Assembly (NCBI RefSeq): GCF_900215325.1
Contig: NZ_OCMS01000001.1
Coordinates: 310,001-374,000 of the forward strand
DNA: 64,000 nucleotides
Reading direction: 5' to 3'
From: Fibrobacter sp. UWB16
GTDB taxonomy: Bacteria; Fibrobacterota; Fibrobacteria; Fibrobacterales; Fibrobacteraceae
Part shown: piece after piece, positions 25,376 to 33,600 of the stretch
Position numbering within the stretch: the first letter of the stretch is position 1
Layout of the letters: the number at the start of each line of letters is the position of its first letter
Notes under the pieces: generated by a model
Seen by the model: the letters and a program-made list of their open reading frames with translations, nothing else
Database searches by the model: none
What the model was told of the DNA's origin: nothing
Program-made: the position numbers and the translations under genes

Positions 25376-25448
25376 GGGGTTATAGCTCAGTTGGTAGAGC
25401 GCCTGCATGGCATGCAGGAGGTCAGGAGTTCGACTCTCCTTAGCTCCA
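25376..25448 (+). tRNA. tRNA-Ala (anticodon GGC)
   Basis: A 73-nt cloverleaf with acceptor GGGGTTA/TAGCTCC (two G-T pairs), anticodon stem CCTGC/GCAGG, loop ATGGCAT giving anticodon GGC, and T-loop GTTCGACTC. The discriminator is A and CCA is not encoded. Confidence 0.95.
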
Positions 25449-25450
25449 CT

Positions 25451-25480
25451 AAAAAGACTCGCTAAAAAGCGGGTCTTTTT
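25451..25480 (+). terminator. Intrinsic terminator of tRNA-Ala
   Basis: AAGACTCGCT and AGCGGGTCTT pair with one G-T, and TTTGTTTTT follows. Confidence 0.8.
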
Positions 25481-25530
25481 GTTTTTACCCTGTCATTATA
25501 AAATAATATTTTTGTATTTTATTCAACACT

Positions 25531-27543
25531 ATGGTCAGGCTTACAAAAATTTCGTCACTCTTACTCTCCGCCGGGTGTGCTTTTAGCTTTGCCGGCACAG
25601 GTTCAAACACCGTCTGCGACGCATCCAAGATGGACGCATTCGCCTATGAGGACTGCATTGCAGTTCAAAGAGGAGCAAAGCTTGACAACACGGATTTTTC
25701 AGAAAAAGCCGCCCCACCACCGGAACTGATTTCCGAATCGTACGTAGAACCTTTTTCGTACGATCCTTTCAAACGCGATGCTTATTTGACATCCTCGTTT
25801 GGTGAAAATCGCGGCACGCGTTACCATGCCGGCATCGACTACTCCACGCAAATGGAAGAAGGCTGGCCCATCTACGCTCCAGAAAATGGTTATGTCAGAG
25901 AAATCAAGACTTCGCCATTCGGTTATGGTAAAGTCATGTTCTTCGAAGGCGAAAGCGGCAAGACCTGGGTATTCGCCCACCAAAGCAGCTTCACGCCTGC
26001 CATAGAAGACCAGATCAAGCAAAAGCAGTACGCCACCAAGAGTAACGACATTTCCATCAAGCCGAACACCAGATTTCGCAAAGGCGACACACTCACATTC
26101 GCGGGAAGTACCGGCATCGGGAATCCCCATTTGCATCTTGAAGTCCGCCTGAACAAAGACGACATCACTTCGCCATGTCAGCTCGGCGTCAAATGCCTCG
26201 ACACCATCGCACCGCAAATTTTCGGAGTTGCCGTATGGCAAGGCAATGAACTAGCCCTCACTACAGACAACTCACTCCGTAACGGCTGCGTTGAAACGCC
26301 CGTCAAAAACGAGTTTAACTTGTCCATGGCCATCAAGATTGCCGACTATAGCCGTGAGCCCAAGGAAAACCCAATGGCCATCCGCCGTTTGGAAATGTGG
26401 CGCTACGACGAAAAAATTTACAGCAAAGTTATGGATACCCTCAGCTATAAAAAGATGATCGATATCCGCAACGAGCTCCTTTGGGCCGAAGAAGCCGACA
26501 CTGCAGGCGACTGGCATTACATTAACGCAAAGCTTGGTCCCATCTCCACATACAGGCTCGAAATCGAAGACTTTAGCGGACACATCATCAAGCGCGAATT
26601 CAACTTCCATCAGTCCTGCAAGGATAACGGGAAAATCATCCTCACGCAATACCAGAACACTCCGCTATACACTTTCTTGAGCAAGAGCATGCTTGACATT
26701 TATCGTTGCGAATCTGGATACAAATTCACAGCCCTGAATAAAGATGAGCAAGTGATCAACAACGACCTCTGCAAAATATTTGACCACAACAAGCCGCTCC
26801 CGATTGGAAAAATCGTCGAGACGTTCCCCGAAACAAGATTCATCCGATATAGCGCAGATGCCGCCGCCACAGGTACCGGACGCAGCTTAAATGAACTTAT
26901 TTCAATTTACCCCTATGGCAAATACAAAACCAGCATCAACTGGTATACTAAAGTAGGCAACGTTAAAATTTCACAGAAAATTTCGGGTATTCCGGTTGTC
27001 GGCGACACATCACAACGAGTCCTCGCCGTTACGCGCAACCAGACCGACAGCATTGATTTTTACGAATTCCATCCGAAGGGATTGCAATTCTATGGCAAGT
27101 GGAACGTTTGTATTGAAAACGAAGACAATCCAGCACCGCTCTACTGGCTTGGCGAAACGACTCGCCGTTGGTTCTACTTCGAAAAGCAGACCGGAGGTAA
27201 GAACCGTTGCGCTACGACAAACGAACTTAGAGATCTCGCTAACATTTCGGATGAAGACGGTATTTCACTCGGATTCCCCTATTGGGCAGAAACTCTCGTC
27301 GGAGGCATGTACCAATCCGCTCTTAAGATTCCGCTTTATTCTAAATACGCCGGAATTCCAGACGGAAACGCCATCAACGTCAAGTACAAGAACAAGTGGA
27401 TTGCCGCCGAATACGATTCTGAACCAAGAGAGATCATCATCCTTGGCGATGCACTCCCCGATGCAGGCGAAACAATTACGCTTGAAATCACGGACGATTC
27501 CAAGCGCAAAATCAAAAAAGAGATTGCCGTTCCGGGATTTTAA
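25531..27543 (+). CDS. Secreted M23-family metallopeptidase (LytM domain)
   Basis: A 670-residue protein with a signal peptide (ending FSFAG) and an M23 domain at residues about 85-210. The zinc site looks complete: His99 and Asp103 in RYHAGIDYS, His150 in VFAHQSS and His202 in PHLHLEV. The remaining 450 residues form beta-rich domains with no recognisable family. M23 enzymes cut peptidoglycan peptides, so a cell-wall remodelling role in the periplasm is likely. The C-terminus overlaps the convergent DUF2334 gene by 4 bp. Confidence 0.85.
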   Translation: MVRLTKISSLLLSAGCAFSFAGTGSNTVCDASKMDAFAYEDCIAVQRGAKLDNTDFSEKAAPPPELISESYVEPFSYDPFKRDAYLTSSFGENRGTRYHAGIDYSTQMEEGWPIYAPENGYVREIKTSPFGYGKVMFFEGESGKTWVFAHQSSFTPAIEDQIKQKQYATKSNDISIKPNTRFRKGDTLTFAGSTGIGNPHLHLEVRLNKDDITSPCQLGVKCLDTIAPQIFGVAVWQGNELALTTDNSLRNGCVETPVKNEFNLSMAIKIADYSREPKENPMAIRRLEMWRYDEKIYSKVMDTLSYKKMIDIRNELLWAEEADTAGDWHYINAKLGPISTYRLEIEDFSGHIIKREFNFHQSCKDNGKIILTQYQNTPLYTFLSKSMLDIYRCESGYKFTALNKDEQVINNDLCKIFDHNKPLPIGKIVETFPETRFIRYSADAAATGTGRSLNELISIYPYGKYKTSINWYTKVGNVKISQKISGIPVVGDTSQRVLAVTRNQTDSIDFYEFHPKGLQFYGKWNVCIENEDNPAPLYWLGETTRRWFYFEKQTGGKNRCATTNELRDLANISDEDGISLGFPYWAETLVGGMYQSALKIPLYSKYAGIPDGNAINVKYKNKWIAAEYDSEPREIIILGDALPDAGETITLEITDDSKRKIKKEIAVPGF

Positions 27544-28265
27544 AGATCGCGATAAAGCGTGAGGCGGCGCTTGCAGCCGAGCGCAAGACGGATGAGGTCA
27601 CGAATTTTGTCGTTCAGGCGCGGGAAATCCACCGGATGGACGGCAATACGCGGTACGCCGAACGGGATTTTCAAAATGCCTTCGGCATAGACAAACGCAG
27701 CCTTTTCCGTTGACTTCGGGATGCCTGCAAAGCTCGCCACTGGCGATGCATAGCGGACACCTTCGGCAGTCGTAAGCGAAAAACGGTCTTCGTACAACAT
27801 TTTTTCTGCACGGACTTGACCCGGCAAGAATTTGTTACTAAACCACGTTGGCGGAACAAACGCAATTGGCGCATCCGCATTTCCGTTTTCATCTGCGAAT
27901 AGTTTTTTCCAAGAATCTAGAGCCGCTTGCAAAAGGCGGCTCGATTCGTACTCGGAAAGCCCAGCGAATTCAGCCTCGCCACCCGTGAGGTTCATGCCCA
28001 CAAGCCCCGCATAGCTGCGGCCCTGGCTGAATTCTGCCTTGTGCTTAAAGCCATGCTGTGCAAGTTCAAAACCTTCGGACTTAAGCTTCACGAGAGCCAC
28101 GCGGAAATTTTCAACAGCTTCGTCCGTAGCGTTTTCCGTATCTGGAATCACGAGTAAGCTAAAAGGGCCTCCAACCAATTCCTTGAGTTTTTCAAGAATC
28201 GGGGTCACTTTCTGGTAGTTCCAGACGCTAAAATCATGAAAACAAAGGAGAAAACGCTTGCACAT
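27540..28265 (-). CDS. DUF2334 polysaccharide deacetylase-like protein
   Basis: A 241-residue protein of the carbohydrate esterase 4-like DUF2334 family. The N-terminal strand ends in the metal-site pair HD (FHDFSVWN), and ELAQHGFKHK supplies a further His pair. There is no signal peptide. The family is related to sugar deacetylases, but its substrates are mostly unknown. It is convergent with the M23 gene and divergent from uppP, 53 bp apart. Confidence 0.72.
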   Translation of the reverse strand: MCKRFLLCFHDFSVWNYQKVTPILEKLKELVGGPFSLLVIPDTENATDEAVENFRVALVKLKSEGFELAQHGFKHKAEFSQGRSYAGLVGMNLTGGEAEFAGLSEYESSRLLQAALDSWKKLFADENGNADAPIAFVPPTWFSNKFLPGQVRAEKMLYEDRFSLTTAEGVRYASPVASFAGIPKSTEKAAFVYAEGILKIPFGVPRIAVHPVDFPRLNDKIRDLIRLALGCKRRLTLYRDL

Positions 28266-28318
28266 GGTTGTGAAGATAGTAATAGTTCAGCCAACTAATT
28301 TACTACATTTACCTTACT

Positions 28319-29161
28319 ATGTTCGAATCTATCATTCTCGGCCTTTTGCAGGGCCTCGCCGAATTCCTCCCCATCTCCAGCTCTGGCCATTTAGTGCTCG
28401 GGCACGAACTTTTAGGCATGAACGAAGCAGGCATGTTCTTCGATATCATGCTCCACGCAGGCACGCTGCTTTCGATCTTCGTGGTGTTCCACAAGAAGAT
28501 TACGGACATCATCGTCGGTTGCCTCCGCCGTGACCGCGACCAGCTCCGCGAAGCAGGCTATATCATTCTCGCGAGCATCCCGACAGCCATGATCGGCCTC
28601 GGTTTCAAGGACGCACTCGAAAGCCTGTTTGAAAACCCGCGCGCAGTCTGCGTTGCAGAACTTTTCACCGGTCTTTTGCTTTTCACATCGCAGTGGGGCC
28701 CGACCGGCGCCAAGCACCCGAATAACGAAGGCGTCAGGATGAACTGGTGGCGCGCACTCGTGACCGGCACCGTACAGGGCATCGCCTGCATCCCGGGCAT
28801 CAGCCGTAGCGGTTCGACCATCAGCGCCATGATGTTCATGGGCGTGAACCGCAAGTACGCCGGCGAATTCAGTTTCCTCATGAGCATTCCGGCCGTTGGC
28901 GGCGCAGCCCTCCTCGATTGCATCAAGTGGATTAAGTGCCAGAGCATGACTCCCGAAAAAATGATTCTCGATCCAGAAAAGGCATTGAAATGCGTTGATG
29001 CCGGCGGATTCACCCCGGAACTTTTGGTCGGCATGATTGTCGCATTTGTCTTTGGAATCATAGCCCTCAAGTGGCTCATGAACTTTGTCCAAAAGGGCAA
29101 GTTCCAGCACTTCGCCTGGTACGTCTGGGCGGTCGGCATTCTCGGATTGATTTTGCTGTAA
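28319..29161 (+). CDS. uppP: Undecaprenyl-diphosphatase UppP (BacA)
   Basis: An integral membrane phosphatase that recycles the undecaprenyl lipid carrier for peptidoglycan and surface polysaccharides. The catalytic segments are present: QGLAEFLPISSSGH near the N-terminus and GTVQGIACIPGISRSGST in the middle, which together hold the Glu/Ser/His/Arg site. About seven membrane spans, 280 residues. A terminator follows at 29180-29211. Confidence 0.94.
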   Translation: MFESIILGLLQGLAEFLPISSSGHLVLGHELLGMNEAGMFFDIMLHAGTLLSIFVVFHKKITDIIVGCLRRDRDQLREAGYIILASIPTAMIGLGFKDALESLFENPRAVCVAELFTGLLLFTSQWGPTGAKHPNNEGVRMNWWRALVTGTVQGIACIPGISRSGSTISAMMFMGVNRKYAGEFSFLMSIPAVGGAALLDCIKWIKCQSMTPEKMILDPEKALKCVDAGGFTPELLVGMIVAFVFGIIALKWLMNFVQKGKFQHFAWYVWAVGILGLILL

Positions 29162-29179
29162 TAGACTTTATATGCAAAG

Positions 29180-29211
29180 CGCCCGTTCACAGGATTGTGA
29201 GCGGGCGTTTT
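29180..29211 (+). terminator. Intrinsic terminator of uppP
   Basis: CGCCCGTTCAC and GTGAGCGGGCG pair with one G-T, and TTTTTG follows. Confidence 0.85.
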
Positions 29212-29261
29212 TGTTTTAGAAAAAATTTGGTATTCAAAAGAAACTTGTTAAGCAAGACTCT

Positions 29262-30179
29262 TTATTTGCCATTTCTAGGATGAATGTCTTCTTTACGAAC
29301 TTTGAAGAGCTCCGCAGCTTTTTCAGGAGTCAGAATACCGGAATCGACCATAAGTTGAGCATCTTCACGACCTCGATCATCTTTCCCTTGCAGGTAAGCC
29401 CCTTGTTTCTCGTAAAGTAAATTCGTCATTCCGTCAACCTCATTCAAAAGAGTTTCATCTGTGTACCCAGTCAAAGATACATCTTTGACAAAATCCTTGT
29501 CAAGAAGTCTAGTCAGTTTTTCTGCAGGAATCTCCTTTTCTTCGAGAACAGCTCGGAAAATTCGAAGCATTTCCGCCCTATTTGTTGTTTCCCGCTGTTC
29601 GGGCTCCGTTCGATCATCAATTGCAAAAAATTTTTCCACTTCCACGAAATAAACATCCAATTTTTCATAAAAGAAATGGCGATTTCGTGCGAGTTGGGAA
29701 TGGTGCAGGTAAGTATTTCTCTCCAATGGGAACTGGTTTTCGGTCAAAATCGAAAGCACGTAGATGTGCGGCAAGTTATAATCTTGCGATTTTTTGACGG
29801 TTCTCGAAATCACACGTGACGTGTAGTAGATAAGCCTATCGACAAAAAGGGTGTTGAAATTCTGCTGAACTTCAATAAGAACTGGATTGCCCGCTTCTGT
29901 AGTTCCGTATATGTCGAAAATCGCAGTCTTGTCATTAAGAACTCCGGGATTCTCGGGAACTCCAAAGGTAAAAGATTTAATGGCATTTTCTCCGTTCAAA
30001 TCCAGCATGGCGTTCAGAAATTTTACCGTGCGCTCGGGCTTTACTTCGTTTGCCATGAGCATCTTAAAAATGCCATCGCTGAAAGGATAAACGTTCATGT
30101 AGTTTTTTCGATATTCCGCCAAATGTTCAGGATGTTCGTGAAGATCCTTGACCATGGCGAAAAATTCATCTCGTGTCAT
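29262..30179 (-). CDS. Rpn-family recombination-promoting nuclease (PD-(D/E)XK transposase-like)
   Basis: A 305-residue protein of the Rpn/YhgA group. The nuclease core shows FDIYGTTEAGNPVLIEVQQ, that is, the D...ExQ active site of PD-(D/E)XK enzymes. The N-terminal PFSDGIFKMLMANE and the C-terminal DRGREDAQLMVDSGI are typical. Rpn proteins are DNA endonucleases that promote RecA-independent recombination and are often phase-variable or multi-copy. GGAGGT lies 6 bp before the ATG but is buried in a 7-bp hairpin (30186-30206), so translation may be restrained. The gene sits in an AT-rich variable stretch. Confidence 0.85.
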   Translation of the reverse strand: MTRDEFFAMVKDLHEHPEHLAEYRKNYMNVYPFSDGIFKMLMANEVKPERTVKFLNAMLDLNGENAIKSFTFGVPENPGVLNDKTAIFDIYGTTEAGNPVLIEVQQNFNTLFVDRLIYYTSRVISRTVKKSQDYNLPHIYVLSILTENQFPLERNTYLHHSQLARNRHFFYEKLDVYFVEVEKFFAIDDRTEPEQRETTNRAEMLRIFRAVLEEKEIPAEKLTRLLDKDFVKDVSLTGYTDETLLNEVDGMTNLLYEKQGAYLQGKDDRGREDAQLMVDSGILTPEKAAELFKVRKEDIHPRNGK

Positions 30180-30185
30180 AATAAT

Positions 30186-30206
30186 ACCTCCATTAAGTTT
30201 GGAGGT
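30186..30206 (-). promoter_or_regulatory. Hairpin covering the ribosome binding site of the Rpn gene
   Basis: On the minus strand ACCTCCA (30206-30200) pairs perfectly with TGGAGGT (30192-30186), which contains the whole Shine-Dalgarno sequence; the ATG is 6 bp further. Upstream, 30221-30254 is another near-perfect AT-rich inverted repeat. Confidence 0.65.
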
Positions 30207-30408
30207 TCTAATCTACAACGGAAAATTTTTCAAAAGTGAAACTTTGAAAATTTTGCAATCGGTTGTTTGCGAAATCGTTTATTTTGTCAACTATTGGATT
30301 ACACGAGCTCACGGAACCTGTAAAAATAGGTATATTCAAAAGCAGGTTTTATAGGTGCTCTTTTTGAGAGATGTTAAAGCAATAAATCCATTTTACTAAA
30401 GGAATTTT

Positions 30409-30630
30409 GTGAGTTTTTTGATATTGACTGTTCTTATTGGAACTCTATTCTTGTTGAATGTTCCGTTAAATTTTATAGAAAAAAGTTTCTTTATAGGGAT
30501 ATATTTACTGTCTTTAGCTATGGAAATTGGGTCGATAATTATCGAGATAAAGAATCCTAGCAAAGAAGAACTCAAAAAAAATCTTTTTATACTTCTTTGG
30601 AATAAGATAAAAACTAAAAAACGAAAATAA
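30409..30630 (+). CDS. Small hypothetical membrane protein (73 aa)
   Basis: GTG start with AAAGGA 6 bp upstream. Two predicted membrane spans (about residues 3-20 and 26-46) are followed by a very basic tail (KIKTKKRK). No family is recognised. The AT-rich codon use differs from the neighbours and suggests recent acquisition. Could be a spurious reading frame, but the ribosome site and topology favour a real gene. Confidence 0.45.
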   Translation: MSFLILTVLIGTLFLLNVPLNFIEKSFFIGIYLLSLAMEIGSIIIEIKNPSKEELKKNLFILLWNKIKTKKRK

Positions 30631-30691
30631 ATCTACGAGAAAAAAAAAGAAAAAAGTCTTATAGGGACTCTTTTTTGAGCTAGGTTAAAAC

Positions 30692-30880
30692 TTAAGATTC
30701 AAAGAAACCAAGTACACAAAAAAAGCCTAATATAACGCCCAAAGCAACAAATACAACATACGCATAATAAGTTGCTGGGTCATTTTCTTTTGTTACATAC
30801 GATCCACACATTCCTGCTCTTTTTGTTTTTATTATTTCAACTAAGCACCAAATCATGATTATAAGACCTAAATATTTCAA
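30692..30880 (-). CDS. Small hypothetical membrane protein (62 aa)
   Basis: TTG start with GGAGG 7 bp upstream. Two predicted spans (about 2-17 and 39-60) enclose a short loop with AGMCGSYVTKENDP. It is convergent with the 73-residue protein, and a weak hairpin with T-runs lies between them (30655-30676). No homologue family is recognised. Like its neighbour it is AT-rich. Confidence 0.45.
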   Translation of the reverse strand: MKYLGLIIMIWCLVEIIKTKRAGMCGSYVTKENDPATYYAYVVFVALGVILGFFCVLGFFES

Positions 30881-31030
30881 TTATCATCCTCCATCGTCGC
30901 TATACTAAAAGACGTTCCTAGATTAAACTCTAATAAAATAGAAAAATGAATTTTGATTACACATCAAAAAAAAAGTTAGATTTCTAATCATGGAAAACAC
31001 ATCGTTTTTTTGACGTCATTAGTTCAATCC

Positions 31031-31212
31031 TAGTTCTCATCTGTTTCGTACGCTTGATGGTGGTAAATCACCATCTGCGTCGCGAGAATAGAGAACTCTG
31101 GGACCGTCTACCTAGGAGTCCCGAAAAGTCTGCGGACGATTTCTGGAAGCGATACCGAGATACATCTCCCAAATCGTAACCAACATTTTAGCCTTATCAG
31201 GCTTTTTTTTTG
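31031..31212 (+). ncRNA. Candidate structured non-coding RNA with its own terminator
   Basis: Successive stems are AGTTCTC/GAGAACT (31032-31038 with 31091-31097) enclosing GATGGTG/CACCATC, then GGGAC/GTCCC (31100-31122), then ACGATTT/AAATCGT (31136-31177), and finally AGCCT/AGGCT followed by nine T. No reading frame with a ribosome site covers it. It matches no RNA family I know; a convincing promoter was not found. Confidence 0.45.
31190..31212 (+). terminator. Intrinsic terminator of the candidate RNA
   Basis: AGCCT-TATC-AGGCT followed by TTTTTTTTT; no protein gene precedes it on the plus strand for over 500 bp. Confidence 0.8.
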
Positions 31213-31230
31213 GCAATAGCAATTTAAACA

Positions 31231-31330
31231 GGTGCGCGGGAAAGCCGGGCGTTGCGGGTCGGCGTCTGAGACCCGCAGTAGGGGTAGCGTATGCCGCTGG
31301 CGGCAGAAGCGAGGGGGATTCCTCCCCCTC
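31231..31330. repeat. GC-rich dispersed repeat (related to the insert at 43548)
   Basis: It contains GGGCGTTGCGGGTCGGCGTC, then GGGGTAGCGTATGCCGC and GCGAGGGGGATTCC. The reverse complement of this block aligns in order with 43548-43626 inside a coding sequence. Confidence 0.75.
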
Positions 31331-31372
31331 ATTATCCTATTTATAGTCACATTTACAATAACCATAAAACAA

Positions 31373-31402
31373 GGCGATGCCGGAACGGTGTCCGGCATGA
31401 CA
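31373..31402. repeat. Short palindromic dispersed repeat, copy 6
   Basis: GCGATGCCGGA and TCCGGCATGACA are the stem arms, with a compensatory change relative to the other copies. Confidence 0.85.
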
Positions 31403-31444
31403 TAGTCGCATACCCGTTCATTCGTCTCTAGTCGCTCGTCTCAA

Positions 31445-31461
31445 TTGGCACGGTTCTTGCA
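31445..31461 (+). promoter_or_regulatory. Sigma-54 promoter of htpG
   Basis: TTGGCACGGTTCTTGCA matches the sigma-54 consensus TTGGCACG-N4-TTGCW at every defined position, with the -24 GG and -12 GC correctly spaced. A start near 31473 would give a leader of about 83 nt before htpG. No dedicated activator gene is adjacent. Confidence 0.85.
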
Positions 31462-31555
31462 TATACTAGCGCGGAAACAAAACAAAACCGCCCTTTAGTT
31501 TCAATTTGAAACGGCAAAATTGCGGGATTGCTTAAAAATTTAACAGGAGATTAAA

Positions 31556-33442
31556 ATGGCAACAGAAAAGATGGAGTTCCAGACCGAAGTTCGCGACATG
31601 CTGAACTTGATGATCAATTCTCTTTACAGCAACAAGGAAATTTTCCTGCGCGAGCTTGTTTCTAACGCAGCGGATGCTCTCGACAAGCGTCGTTTCCTCT
31701 CGCTCTCGAACTCCAGCCTCCTCCCGGTGGGCACGCAGTTGCGCATCGATATTTCGGTGAACAAGGAAGGCAAGCGCCTCGTTGTCGAAGACAACGGTAT
31801 CGGCATGAACAAGGAAGACTTGATCAACTGCTTGGGCACCATCGCCCGTAGCGGCACCAAGAACTTCATCAAGAACCTCAAGGATGGCGACAAAGGCAGT
31901 GTCGATTTGATTGGCCAGTTCGGTGTGGGTTTCTACTCCGTGTTCATGGTCGCAAAGAAGGTCGAAGTTTTGACGCTCAAGGCTGGCGAGACGCAGGGTT
32001 ACCTGTGGGCTTCCGAAGGCACGGGCGATTTCGAAATTTCTGAAGCACCGCTCGACAAGGTGGGCACCAAGATTACGCTTTACCTCAAGGACGACGAAGA
32101 CGCCGAAGATTTCGCGAGCGAATGGAAGATCAAGGACATCGTCCAGAAGTATAGCGGCTTTGTGAGCTACGGCATTTACTTCCACCCGGAAGCAACGAAA
32201 AACGACAAGGGCGAACTTGAAGAAAAGCCCGAAGAACGTTTGAACGACAAGACCGCTTTGTGGCGCCAGAGCGAAAAGGAAGTCACCGAAGAACAGTACA
32301 AGGACTTCTACAACGTCATCAGCCACGAAGCTGACGAACCGGCTGCCTGGAGTCACAGCCACGCTGAAGGTTCACAGGAATTCTGGAGCCTCGTGTACAT
32401 TCCGTCGAAGGCTCCGTTCAACATTTGGCACAACGACGCATTGCACGGCCTCAAGCTCTACGTGAAGAAAGTCTTTATTATGGACGACTGCAAGGACTTG
32501 CTGCCGCCTTGGCTCCGCTTTGTGCGCGGTGTGGTCGATAGCGAAGACTTGCCGCTGAACGTGTCCCGTGAAATCTTGCAGAACAACAAGATTATCACCA
32601 ACATCCGTAAGCATGTCATCAAGAAGGTGCTCGACGCCTTGCAGAACATGGCCGACAAGGATGCCGCGAAGTACAACGCCTGGTGGCGCGAACTCGGTAT
32701 GGTCCTTAAGGAAGGCTTCTACATGAACTGGGAACATCTTGACGAACTCAAGAAGTTGCTCCGTTTCGAAAGCACCAAGACGGAAGGTGATGCTCTCGTG
32801 GGCCTCGACGAATACGTGAAGCGCATGCCGGAAGGCCAGAAGGAAATCTACTACCTCATTGGCGACAAGAATGCCGTGAAGAGCAACCCGATGCTCGAAG
32901 CCTTCAAGGCCAAGGGCTACGAAGTCTTGCTCATGAGCGACGGCATAGATGAATTCATGATGTCTAGCCTCCAGGAATTCGGCGACAAGAAGTTCCACGA
33001 CATCGCCCGCGGCGACGTGGATTTCGAAAAGACCGAAGACGAAAAGAAGGCTGAAGAAGCTAACAAGGGTATCTTCAAGGGCCTCTGCGAAAACCTGCAG
33101 AAGCTCCTCGACGAAGACATCAAGGAAGTCCGTGTGTCAAGCCGCCTGAAGGATAGCCCCTGCTGCCTTGTGACCAGCGAAGACGCCATGAGCGCCCAGA
33201 TGGAACGCATGATGAAGGCGATGGGCCAGAAGAACTTGCCGAAGAGCAAGCGCATCTTGGAAATCAACCCGACGCACCCGATTTGCGAAATGCTCAAGAA
33301 GAAGGCTGAAGCGGGTGATGATTTGGGCGATTGGCCGAAGGCCCTCTACGGCCAGGCTCTGCTTGCCGAAGGTTCTCCGCTGCCGAACCCGGCTGAATAC
33401 GTGTCCGCGATTACAAAGTTACTGACTGCATCTGTCAAGTAA
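31556..33442 (+). CDS. htpG: Molecular chaperone HtpG (Hsp90)
   Basis: ATP-dependent cytoplasmic chaperone. The GHKL ATPase domain shows NKEIFLRELVSNAADALDK, VEDNGIGM and GQFGVGFYSVFMV; the middle domain has the conserved RGVVDSEDLPLNVSRE and the C-terminal dimerisation domain follows. The normal length of 628 residues is complete. AGGAG precedes ATG 31556. A sigma-54 promoter 100 bp upstream suggests control by an enhancer-binding protein rather than by a classic heat-shock factor alone. Confidence 0.96.
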   Translation: MATEKMEFQTEVRDMLNLMINSLYSNKEIFLRELVSNAADALDKRRFLSLSNSSLLPVGTQLRIDISVNKEGKRLVVEDNGIGMNKEDLINCLGTIARSGTKNFIKNLKDGDKGSVDLIGQFGVGFYSVFMVAKKVEVLTLKAGETQGYLWASEGTGDFEISEAPLDKVGTKITLYLKDDEDAEDFASEWKIKDIVQKYSGFVSYGIYFHPEATKNDKGELEEKPEERLNDKTALWRQSEKEVTEEQYKDFYNVISHEADEPAAWSHSHAEGSQEFWSLVYIPSKAPFNIWHNDALHGLKLYVKKVFIMDDCKDLLPPWLRFVRGVVDSEDLPLNVSREILQNNKIITNIRKHVIKKVLDALQNMADKDAAKYNAWWRELGMVLKEGFYMNWEHLDELKKLLRFESTKTEGDALVGLDEYVKRMPEGQKEIYYLIGDKNAVKSNPMLEAFKAKGYEVLLMSDGIDEFMMSSLQEFGDKKFHDIARGDVDFEKTEDEKKAEEANKGIFKGLCENLQKLLDEDIKEVRVSSRLKDSPCCLVTSEDAMSAQMERMMKAMGQKNLPKSKRILEINPTHPICEMLKKKAEAGDDLGDWPKALYGQALLAEGSPLPNPAEYVSAITKLLTASVK

Positions 33443-33466
33443 TTACGCGCTATGCACCATCAAGAA

Positions 33467-33492
33467 GACCGCGATTAATCGCGGCCTTTTTT
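33467..33492 (+). terminator. Intrinsic terminator of htpG
   Basis: CCGCGATT and AATCGCGG form a perfect palindrome followed by CCTTTTTTG. Confidence 0.85.
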
Positions 33493-33500
33493 GCTTTTCT

Positions 33501-33600
33501 GCGACACTCGATTTGCTAGTCTTTGCACTACTTCGTAGTGCAAATCGCTTCGCCTCGGTCATGGGAAAGCAAGCTTTCCCGCGACACTCGGCTTGCTAAT
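33501..33600. repeat. Composite palindromic intergenic element with flanking direct repeats
   Basis: GCGACACTCG..TTGCTA.T occurs at 33501 and again at 33581. Between them lie a perfect 10-bp hairpin with a TTC loop (33522-33544) and a perfect 8-bp palindrome (33563-33580). The core TCGCTTCGCCTCGG is shared, inverted, with the multi-hairpin element at 3.1 kb, and GCGACACTCG recurs inverted at 35995-36004. Confidence 0.65.

Larger units (their letters stand above)
30881..31555. other. 675-bp gene-free stretch
   Basis: It contains, in order: about 130 bp of AT-rich sequence without visible signals, a candidate structured RNA ending in an intrinsic terminator (31031-31212), a GC-rich repeat (31231-31330), one palindromic repeat (31373-31402), a short GACGAG-type repeat (31413-31440), and the sigma-54 promoter and leader of htpG. 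Confidence 0.8.

Noticed and set aside
31010-31038. Sigma-70 promoter for the candidate RNA (TTGACG followed by CCTAGTTC)
   Set aside because: The -35 is good, but at 17 bp spacing there is no recognisable -10, so I did not annotate it.
31031-31189. Known riboswitch or 6S/SRP/RNase P RNA
   Set aside because: I compared the segment with the conserved cores of these classes that I know and found no match; left as an unclassified candidate.
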